DNA of 64,000 bases from an uncultured Psychrosphaera sp. (GTDB lineage: Bacteria; Pseudomonadota; Gammaproteobacteria; Enterobacterales; Alteromonadaceae), in the NCBI RefSeq assembly GCF_947500655.1, contig NZ_CANMSK010000017.1, forward strand, positions 1-64,000, written 5' to 3'. Position 1 is the stretch's first letter; each line of letters opens with the position of its first letter. The notes under the pieces were generated by a model, which had not been told where the DNA came from, made no database searches, and saw only the letters and a list, made by a program, of their open reading frames with translations. A program made the position numbers and the translations under genes. Shown here in pieces: positions 57,180 to 64,000 of this stretch.

Positions 57180-58354
57180 GTAAAATTGGTTTTGGTTTAG
57201 TTAGTTTAACTAAACGGAACAAAATAAAAGAACAAGAGCCGGTTTTTTATGACCGAGGTTTGTTATTTCTGGTACTTGCATTATTGGCGTTTGGTTGGGT
57301 TATGGTGACCTCAGCATCTTTGCCAATATCGGAAAAGTTATACAATAACGAGTATTATATTTCTATTAAACACGCTGGCTTTATTATTGTTGCATTAATG
57401 TCTATGTTGGTTGTTTTGTTCTTTAAAATGCAGTGGTGGCAACGTTTTAATATGCAATTGCTACTTGTTGCTGTCGTATTATTAATTGCGGTTTTACTGG
57501 TCGGTTCTACCGTAAATGGTAGTCGTCGTTGGTTGTCAGTAGGGATCTTTAATTTACAAGCAGCAGAAGTCGCTAAGTTGTTCTTCTTTAGTTTTTTGGC
57601 TGGGTATTTAGTACGTCAGCATGAGCAGCTAAGAGAAAATGTAATTGGTTTTGCTAAGCCACTTGTTGTGTTTATGATCTTAGCTATTTTATTACTGATG
57701 CAGCCAGATTTAGGTACGGTAATTGTGATGTTTGTTACAACCGTTGCTTTGTTATTTTTAGCTGGCGCAAAGATTTGGCAGTTTATTGCATTAATCGCTA
57801 GTGGTTTATTAGCTATATCGAGTCTTATTATTTTAGAACCATATAGGATGAGACGTGTAGTATCTTTTGTCGATCCTTGGGCTGACCCTTTTGGTAGCGG
57901 TTACCAGTTAACACAATCACTAATGGCTTATGGTCGAGGTGGTTGGTCGGGTTTAGGGCTAGGTAATAGTATTCAAAAATTAGATTATTTGCCTGAATCA
58001 CATACTGACTTTATTGCTGCGGTTATTGCAGAAGAAATTGGATTTTTAGGTTTATCTATTTTGGTATTAGCACTTGGTTGGCTGGTGTATAAAATTTTAA
58101 ATATTGGCCGTTTAGCTATGGAAAAGTCTCAACATTATAATGGTTTTTTTGCTTATGCTATTGGAATTTGGATTGCCTTTCAGGTGTTTGTAAATATAGG
58201 TGCAAGCGCCGGTATGTTGCCAACTAAAGGATTAACTTTACCTTTTATATCATATGGTGGCAGTAGCTTAATCGTATTTTCTATTGCCATAGCCATAGTA
58301 TTAAGAATTGATTTTGAAACACGCGCACTTGAACGGTCAGAAGCTAATGAATAA
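57176..58354 (+). CDS. ftsW: Septal peptidoglycan glycosyltransferase FtsW (SEDS)
   Basis: A 392-residue SEDS polymerase with about ten membrane helices, working with FtsI at the septum. Signatures: VMVTSASLP, the NGSRRWLSVG loop, LQAAEVAKL, LMQPDLGTVIV (catalytic Asp region), WADPFGSGYQLTQSLMAYGRGGWSGLGLG and TKGLTLPFISYGGSSL. Overlaps murG by 8 bp. Confidence 0.98.
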   Translation: MSKIGFGLVSLTKRNKIKEQEPVFYDRGLLFLVLALLAFGWVMVTSASLPISEKLYNNEYYISIKHAGFIIVALMSMLVVLFFKMQWWQRFNMQLLLVAVVLLIAVLLVGSTVNGSRRWLSVGIFNLQAAEVAKLFFFSFLAGYLVRQHEQLRENVIGFAKPLVVFMILAILLLMQPDLGTVIVMFVTTVALLFLAGAKIWQFIALIASGLLAISSLIILEPYRMRRVVSFVDPWADPFGSGYQLTQSLMAYGRGGWSGLGLGNSIQKLDYLPESHTDFIAAVIAEEIGFLGLSILVLALGWLVYKILNIGRLAMEKSQHYNGFFAYAIGIWIAFQVFVNIGASAGMLPTKGLTLPFISYGGSSLIVFSIAIAIVLRIDFETRALERSEANE

Positions 58355-59474
58355 TAACAATACATCTAAATGTGCAGTCATTATGGCAGGCGGAACTGGT
58401 GGACATATATTCCCAGGTTTAGCGCTAGCTAAAGCATTAACCATTCAAGGTTGGAATGTTGAATGGATTGGAACGGCAGATAGAATGGAAGCTGATATAG
58501 TTCCTAAATATAACGTTCCTATTCATTATATTGAAGTTAAAGGCGTGCGCGGTAATGGTATTAAACGCTTAGTGAAAGCACCGTTTATGTTGTTAAAAGC
58601 ATTTTTACAGGCAAGAAAAATATTTAAGCAATTAAAGCCTAATTTAGTTATTGGTTTTGGTGGTTATGCTTCTGGTCCTGGAGGAATTGCAGCTTGGTCA
58701 TTAGGTTTACCTTTAATTGTGCATGAGCAAAATGCCGTTGCCGGAATGACGAATCGTTGGTTAGCAAAAATAGCTAAGAGAACCTTGTTGGCATTTCCAA
58801 ACGCAAAAGTATCGTTGCAAGGCATTGACACTGAAGTGGTTGGTAATCCTGTGCGAGCTGATATTGCCGATTTGAATAAAATACCAAAGCGTGGATTAAC
58901 TGCACAAGATGAAATTAGAATATTAGTTATTGGTGGGAGCTTAGGTGCTAGGCCTTTAAATCAAGAGTTGCCGGATGTGTTTTATCAATTACATCAACAA
59001 GGTTTAAAAATTAATATTCATCATCAAGTGGGGAAAGGTAATAAACAAACTGTGGTGACTGAATATACTAACGCTCAATCTCATTCAGGTTCAGCTGCTG
59101 AGTTAGCCGTTACTATTGACGAATTTATTGATGATATGCCATCTGTTTTGTCATGGGCTGATTTGGTAATATGTAGAGCTGGTGCATTAACGGTTTCTGA
59201 ACTTGCAGCGTCTGGTAATGTCGGAGTATTTATACCGTTACCTTATGCGGTAGATGATCATCAAACAGCCAATGCAAATTGGTTGGTAGAGGCTGATGCC
59301 GCGGTATTAATGCCGCAAAATGAAATTAAACAAAAGCTTGTTTTAACGTTGACCGAGTTGATTAACGACCCTAGTAAAATCAACCAAATGCAGAATAATG
59401 CAAAACAACAAGCAATATTAACCACAACCGACCGTATGGTTGAATTGTGCCAAGAAATGGAAGTAAGTCATTGA
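58347..59474 (+). CDS. murG: UDP-GlcNAc:lipid I N-acetylglucosaminyltransferase MurG
   Basis: A 375-residue peripheral membrane GT28 enzyme making lipid II. Motifs: [15 protein letters not shown] (lipid-phosphate loop), [41 protein letters not shown] and the UDP-GlcNAc site [17 protein letters not shown] 58347 inside the end of ftsW is chosen because the family sequence starts there; an earlier ATG (58308) would add 13 unrelated residues. Confidence 0.97.
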   Translation: MNNNNTSKCAVIMAGGTGGHIFPGLALAKALTIQGWNVEWIGTADRMEADIVPKYNVPIHYIEVKGVRGNGIKRLVKAPFMLLKAFLQARKIFKQLKPNLVIGFGGYASGPGGIAAWSLGLPLIVHEQNAVAGMTNRWLAKIAKRTLLAFPNAKVSLQGIDTEVVGNPVRADIADLNKIPKRGLTAQDEIRILVIGGSLGARPLNQELPDVFYQLHQQGLKINIHHQVGKGNKQTVVTEYTNAQSHSGSAAELAVTIDEFIDDMPSVLSWADLVICRAGALTVSELAASGNVGVFIPLPYAVDDHQTANANWLVEADAAVLMPQNEIKQKLVLTLTELINDPSKINQMQNNAKQQAILTTTDRMVELCQEMEVSH

Positions 59475-59476
59475 GT

Positions 59477-60916
59477 ATGCAAATTAACTTCGAAAATACA
59501 GCGATGCGCCGATTAAACACTATTCACTTTGTTGGGATTGGTGGCGCAGGTATGGGAGGTATTGCCGAAGTTTTATTAAACGAAGGTTATCAAGTCGCGG
59601 GTTCTGATATTAACGAAAACACCGTTACCCAAAGGCTAAGAGAGCAAGGTGCCATTGTTCACATAGGTCACAGTGAAGATAACTTAGATAATGTGAGTGT
59701 TGTTGTTGTTTCAAGTGCAATAGATGAATCTAATGTTGAAATTCAAACGGCACGTAAACGTCGTATTCCTATTGTTCGTCGTGCTGAAATGTTGGCAGAG
59801 TTAATGCGTTTTCGTTTTGGTATTGCTATCTCTGGAACTCATGGCAAAACAACCACAACTAGTTTAATTGCAAGTATTTTTGGCGAAGCAAAAAAAGATC
59901 CAACCTTTATAATTGGTGGTCTACTAAATAGCGCAGGGACTAATGCGCGTTTAGGTAAAAGTCATTATTTAATTGCTGAAGCCGATGAAAGTGATGCATC
60001 GTTTTTACATTTACAACCTATGATATCGGTTGTAACAAATATTGAAGCAGATCATATGGAAACATATGGTGGTGACTTTGAAAAAATGAAACAAACATAT
60101 ATTGAATTTTTACATAACCTACCATTTTATGGCCTTGCTGTTGTGTGCGGTGATGACGATGTTGTGCAAGAAATTTGCAGTAATTTAGGTCGTAAAGTTG
60201 TGACTTATGGATTTAATAATTATAACGATTATGTGATCTCTGATTTCAAACAAACAGGGACTCAAACTTCGTTTGCGGTGAATTCTGTAGATAAAGAATT
60301 GTCTATCACGCTTAATTTACCCGGTGTACATAACGCATTAAATGCGACAGCTGCTATTGCAGTGGCGCATGAAGAAGGTATTGATGATACTTTTATTATT
60401 GCGGCATTAGAAAAATTTGAAGGTATAGGTCGTCGTTTTCAACAGCATGGTGATTTTGATACTGGCCGTGGCATTGTGAAATTAATGGATGATTATGGTC
60501 ATCACCCAACGGAAGTTGCTGCAACTATTGCGGCTGTGCGTGCTGCTTGGCCAGAAAGACGAGTTGTAATGTGTTACCAACCACATAGATACAGCCGTAC
60601 CAATGATTTATATGATGACTTTATCAGAGTGTTATCTAAAGTTGATTGTCTGTTATTACTTGATGTATATAGCGCGGGTGAAAAACCAATTGTAGGTGCA
60701 GACAGTCGTAGTTTGGCTCAGTCAATTCGTGTGCGTAATCATATCGATCCTATTTTTGTTGCAACGCCAGCAGATTTACCTCGTGAGTTAGCAAACGTGA
60801 TCAATGATGGTGACATTATTATCACTCAAGGTGCTGGCAATATAAATTCAGTATTAAAAACCTTAGTTGCGTGTGAAATGAAAGTTGAGAAGCTAGCTGA
60901 GGTTACTGAGTTATGA
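59477..60916 (+). CDS. murC: UDP-MurNAc:L-alanine ligase MurC
   Basis: A 479-residue ligase that adds L-alanine, the first peptide residue. Motifs: [31 protein letters not shown] loop [31 protein letters not shown] and FQPHR-like [10 protein letters not shown]. Start: ATG 59477; a TTG at 59471 has better spacing to GGAAG (7 nt), so the protein may be two residues longer. Overlaps ddl by 4 bp. Confidence 0.96.
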   Translation: MQINFENTAMRRLNTIHFVGIGGAGMGGIAEVLLNEGYQVAGSDINENTVTQRLREQGAIVHIGHSEDNLDNVSVVVVSSAIDESNVEIQTARKRRIPIVRRAEMLAELMRFRFGIAISGTHGKTTTTSLIASIFGEAKKDPTFIIGGLLNSAGTNARLGKSHYLIAEADESDASFLHLQPMISVVTNIEADHMETYGGDFEKMKQTYIEFLHNLPFYGLAVVCGDDDVVQEICSNLGRKVVTYGFNNYNDYVISDFKQTGTQTSFAVNSVDKELSITLNLPGVHNALNATAAIAVAHEEGIDDTFIIAALEKFEGIGRRFQQHGDFDTGRGIVKLMDDYGHHPTEVAATIAAVRAAWPERRVVMCYQPHRYSRTNDLYDDFIRVLSKVDCLLLLDVYSAGEKPIVGADSRSLAQSIRVRNHIDPIFVATPADLPRELANVINDGDIIITQGAGNINSVLKTLVACEMKVEKLAEVTEL

Positions 60917-61836
60917 GCTTAGATGCTAAAATCTTTGGTAAGGTTGCAGTTATGTTTGGCGGAGAGTCAGCTGAACGTACAGTTTCATTAAACTCAGGTG
61001 CTGCGGTATTAAATGCATTGATATCTCAAGGTGTAGATGCACATAAATTTGATCCAAAAGACAGTCCACTGACAGACTTAACAAAGAATAATTTTGATCG
61101 TGTGTTTATTGTATTACACGGTCGTGGTGGTGAAGACGGCGCTTTACAAGGCGCATTAAGTTATATGGGACTGCCGTTTACTGGCACTGGCGCTCAAGGG
61201 TCTGCTTTTGCTATGGATAAAGTCCGTAGTAAGTATTTATTTTTAGGCGCTCAATTACCAACTGCACCATTTTTTGTGGTGAATAAAGGCGATAACTTTG
61301 ATTGCCAACAAATATTAAACCAGTTATCGGGTAAGGTAATGGTTAAACCTGCTAATGAAGGTTCTAGTATTGGTATGGGGGAAGCGCATTCAGTTGAGCA
61401 GTTAGAGTCAGCCATTAATAATGCGTTTAACTATGACTCTGAAGTGTTAGTTGAACAATGGGTTACTGGACGTGAAGTTACCGTGAGCATCTTAAATGGA
61501 GTGGCGTTACCAATTATTGAAATGCGTACATCACATGAATTTTATGATTATGATGCTAAGTACATTACAGGTGATACTGAATACTTATGTCCTGCGCCAT
61601 TAGGGGCTGAGTTGACTAAAGAAGTTCAGGATGTTGCAGTGAAGGTATTTAACATCGTAGGAGGTTCTGGTTGGGGACGTGTGGACTTTATTATCGGTGA
61701 AAACAATCAGTTGAATGTATTGGAAGTTAATACAGTGCCGGGTATGACGGAAACATCGTTAGTACCAAAAGCAGCTGCTGCTAATAACATCGATTTTTCG
61801 AGCTTAGTGATAAATATTTTAAAGGGCACTCTTTAA
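60913..61836 (+). CDS. ddl: D-alanine-D-alanine ligase
   Basis: A 307-residue ATP-grasp ligase of the DdlB type supplying D-Ala-D-Ala to MurF. Motifs: [56 protein letters not shown] and [16 protein letters not shown]. Shares a single base with ftsQ (TAATG). Confidence 0.97.
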   Translation: MSLDAKIFGKVAVMFGGESAERTVSLNSGAAVLNALISQGVDAHKFDPKDSPLTDLTKNNFDRVFIVLHGRGGEDGALQGALSYMGLPFTGTGAQGSAFAMDKVRSKYLFLGAQLPTAPFFVVNKGDNFDCQQILNQLSGKVMVKPANEGSSIGMGEAHSVEQLESAINNAFNYDSEVLVEQWVTGREVTVSILNGVALPIIEMRTSHEFYDYDAKYITGDTEYLCPAPLGAELTKEVQDVAVKVFNIVGGSGWGRVDFIIGENNQLNVLEVNTVPGMTETSLVPKAAAANNIDFSSLVINILKGTL

Positions 61837-62561
61837 TGACAGAGAAACCAATGAAGAAATTGAAAAGTTCTAGCTTTTTAGGCGGAATTGTTTTCTTTTT
61901 TTTGGTTATCTTCCTGATTATATGGGGGTATAATACCCTGCTAAGCTGGGCTCAGAGTAAAAATGATTCGCCAATTAATGCTGTTGTTGTTCATGGTGAG
62001 TTTCGTTATTTAAAACGTGATGAATTAGAACAAAAGATTGTACAAAAATTGGACGGTAGTTTCTTTTCATTAGACGTCGTTCGGTTACAAAATAAAATAG
62101 AAGAAAACCCTTGGGTTTACAGCGCTTCTATCCGTAAAGAGTGGCCTAGAAAGCTACATATTTATGTTGTAGAGCAAGACGCTTTTGCTATTTGGAATAA
62201 TGATTTACTTTTAAACAAATTTGGTGACGTGTTTTACGCTAATGATGTTAAAGTAGACGATAATCTCGCTCGTCTTTATGGGCCTGAAGGAAATGAGAAA
62301 GACGTATTAGCTGGTTATGTGGATATGCAGTACCTTTTGAAGTTGCATAACTTTAAAATTAGCGAGTTAGTTTTATCAGAAAGATATGCTTGGCAGGTAT
62401 GGTTAAAATCAGGCATACACTTAAATTTAGGCCGCTCAGATAAAATGTCTAGAGTGCAAAGATTTTTAGATTTACAACCATTATTGGTTGAGTACGGCGA
62501 CAAAAAGATAGCTCGTGTAGATTTACGTTATGACATAGGTTTAGCGGTGTCATGGCAATAA
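61836..62561 (+). CDS. ftsQ: Cell division protein FtsQ
   Basis: A 241-residue bitopic protein: short cytoplasmic tail, membrane helix ~14-36, periplasmic POTRA domain (INAVVVHGEFRYLKRDELEQKI) and the beta domain ending KIARVDLRYDIGLAVSW. Recruits FtsL/FtsB. Starts on the last base of ddl. Confidence 0.95.
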   Translation: MTEKPMKKLKSSSFLGGIVFFFLVIFLIIWGYNTLLSWAQSKNDSPINAVVVHGEFRYLKRDELEQKIVQKLDGSFFSLDVVRLQNKIEENPWVYSASIRKEWPRKLHIYVVEQDAFAIWNNDLLLNKFGDVFYANDVKVDDNLARLYGPEGNEKDVLAGYVDMQYLLKLHNFKISELVLSERYAWQVWLKSGIHLNLGRSDKMSRVQRFLDLQPLLVEYGDKKIARVDLRYDIGLAVSWQ

Positions 62562-62602
62562 ATATTATTATTACAACAATATAAGTGCGATAAGCGAAAA
62601 GT

Positions 62603-63832
62603 ATGAACTCAAGTGCAAAAGCCAACGATCGAAATTTAATAGTCGGTTTAGATGTAGGTACTTCAAAAGTAGTTGCTGTAGTTGGTGAAATTACACCAGA
62701 TCAGCAAATAAGTATTGTTGGTGTTGGACATCATGCTAGTCATGGTATGGATAAAGGCGGAGTTAATGACTTAAATTTAGTTATTGGCTCGGTACAGAGA
62801 GCGATTAATGAAGCTGAGTTAATGGCTGATTGTCGTATATCCTCTGTGTATTTAGCAATAAGTGGAAAACACATCTCTTGTCAGAATGAGAGTGGCATGG
62901 TGCCAATTAATGATTCTGAAGTAACCGCTGACGATGTTGAAAACGTCATCCATGCTGCAAAAGCGGTTCCTATGGCAGCTGAAAGAAAAATGTTACATGT
63001 ATTACCACAAGAATTTTCGGTAGATATGCAAGAAGGAATTAAAAGCCCGATAGGCATGTCTGGTGTTAGAATGGAAGCTAAAGTACACATAGTGACTTGC
63101 GCTAATGACATGGCGAAAAACATAGTTAAATGTGTTGAACGTTGTGAATTAAAAGAAGATCAATTGATTTTTAGTGCGTTAGCCTCAAGTTACTCTGTTC
63201 TAACAGATGATGAAAGAGAGTTAGGTGTTTGTGTTGTTGATATGGGCGGGGGAACATTAGACATTGCTATTTATGTTAACGGAGCAATTAGACACTCAGC
63301 AGTATTACCTATCGCTGGTAACCAAGTTACGAATGATATAGCGAAGATATTCCGCACGCCAATTAGTCATGCGGAAGATATTAAAGTTAAATACGGTGCG
63401 GCGTATCGTAATTTGGCAAGTGCGGAAGAAAGTATAGAAGTTCCTAGTGTTGGTGGTCGACCTTCAAGAACTATGTCCAGGCATATGTTGGCAGAAGTCA
63501 TTGAACCTAGATATCAGGAAATATTTGAATTGATTTTGGATGAGATTCGCAAATCAGGTCTTGGAGATCAAATAGCTGCAGGCATAGTGTTAACTGGCGG
63601 TACGTCAAAAATGACAGGTGCTGTTGAATATGCTGAGCAAATATTCCAAATGCCGGTGCGAGTAGGGACGCCTGTTGGTGTTAAAGGGCTAACAGAATAT
63701 GTGCAGGACCCTAGTTATGCTACAGCTGTTGGTTTGTTGTTATATGGAATGGAAAAACAACAATCTAACGATGAAGAAAAAGAACAAAGCTGGTTGCACA
63801 GAATAGCAAGCTGGTTCAAAGGCGAATTTTAA
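62603..63832 (+). CDS. ftsA: Cell division protein FtsA
   Basis: A 409-residue actin-like ATPase that tethers FtsZ to the membrane. Phosphate-1 loop VGLDVGTSKVVAVVGE, phosphate-2 VCVVDMGGGTLDIAIY, adenosine loop IVLTGGTSKMTG and the amphipathic C-terminal membrane helix WLHRIASWFKGEF. Follows ftsQ by 41 bp. Confidence 0.98.
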   Translation: MNSSAKANDRNLIVGLDVGTSKVVAVVGEITPDQQISIVGVGHHASHGMDKGGVNDLNLVIGSVQRAINEAELMADCRISSVYLAISGKHISCQNESGMVPINDSEVTADDVENVIHAAKAVPMAAERKMLHVLPQEFSVDMQEGIKSPIGMSGVRMEAKVHIVTCANDMAKNIVKCVERCELKEDQLIFSALASSYSVLTDDERELGVCVVDMGGGTLDIAIYVNGAIRHSAVLPIAGNQVTNDIAKIFRTPISHAEDIKVKYGAAYRNLASAEESIEVPSVGGRPSRTMSRHMLAEVIEPRYQEIFELILDEIRKSGLGDQIAAGIVLTGGTSKMTGAVEYAEQIFQMPVRVGTPVGVKGLTEYVQDPSYATAVGLLLYGMEKQQSNDEEKEQSWLHRIASWFKGEF

Positions 63833-63857
63833 AGAATTTTAGACGGAGAGTATGACG

Positions 63858-64000
63858 ATGTTTGAGTTAATGGATAATCATAACGAAGAAGCTGTCATTA
63901 AAGTATTTGGTGTAGGTGGCGGCGGCGGTAATGCTGTTGATCATATGGTTAAAGAATCTATCGAAGGGGTAGATTTTATTGCTGCGAATACAGATGCACA
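63858..64000 (+). CDS. ftsZ: Cell division GTPase FtsZ (5' part only)
   Basis: The first 47 codons of ftsZ, cut by the window end. [27 protein letters not shown] shows the start of the tubulin-like GTPase fold, followed by [15 protein letters not shown] 63858 is chosen because GGAG lies 9 nt upstream and the residues align with E. coli FtsZ; the ATG at 63852 is only 3 nt from GGAG. Confidence 0.97.
   Translation, partial: MFELMDNHNEEAVIKVFGVGGGGGNAVDHMVKESIEGVDFIAANTDA

Overview
The window is AT-rich DNA from a marine-type gammaproteobacterium of the order Alteromonadales. The family Colwelliaceae (Colwellia/Thalassotalea-like) is my best guess, inferred from gene content, codon bias and the complete mraZ-to-ftsZ cluster; no rRNA is present to prove it. 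No rRNA, tRNA, CRISPR array or transposase gene was seen. | Layout. 1-2850: an adapter-like sequence, a small exported protein and a CadC/ToxR-type membrane regulator. 2991-4271: a parvulin and an outer-membrane barrel. 4460-9853: a peptidoglycan-salvage locus: a two-domain GH3 NagZ-type hexosaminidase, divergent from an amino-sugar kinase/MurQ fusion and a NamZ-type (DUF1343) exo-muramidase. 10046-12094: a small cassette array with integron-like boundaries carrying a lipoprotein, a two-TM protein, a frameshifted acetyltransferase and YefM-YoeB. 12568-16668: a Fur-box-preceded TonB receptor, a PKHD hydroxylase and a double-cupin protein. 16744-23936: a five-gene MacAB-like export and two-component operon with a sigma54 promoter and tandem upstream palindromes. 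24302-29056: a giant three-module FG-GAP lipoprotein. 29216-31941: an AraC regulator divergent from an AldB-type aldehyde dehydrogenase. 33172-35160: oleate hydratase. 35424-35806: a MITE-like element. 35779-39011: a soluble two-sensor-domain protein and CheV. | 40191-47813 is an accessory locus in which the same repeat blocks alternate with unrelated short gene modules: an orphan YafN-like antitoxin, a MazEF-type pair and a two-gene YobI-like P-loop NTPase system. The repeats contain a family of short palindromes with an invariant CAT-CC-ATG centre and arms that differ between copies yet stay complementary. The NTPase genes meet at an A7 slippery heptamer plus ATGA overlap, so they may be one protein made by -1 frameshifting. 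| 47992-64000 is the division and cell-wall cluster mraZ-rsmH-ftsL-ftsI-murE-murF-mraY-murD-ftsW-murG-murC-ddl-ftsQ-ftsA-ftsZ, headed by a sigma70-like promoter and a MraZ box, with many genes overlapping or nearly abutting; ftsZ runs off the end.
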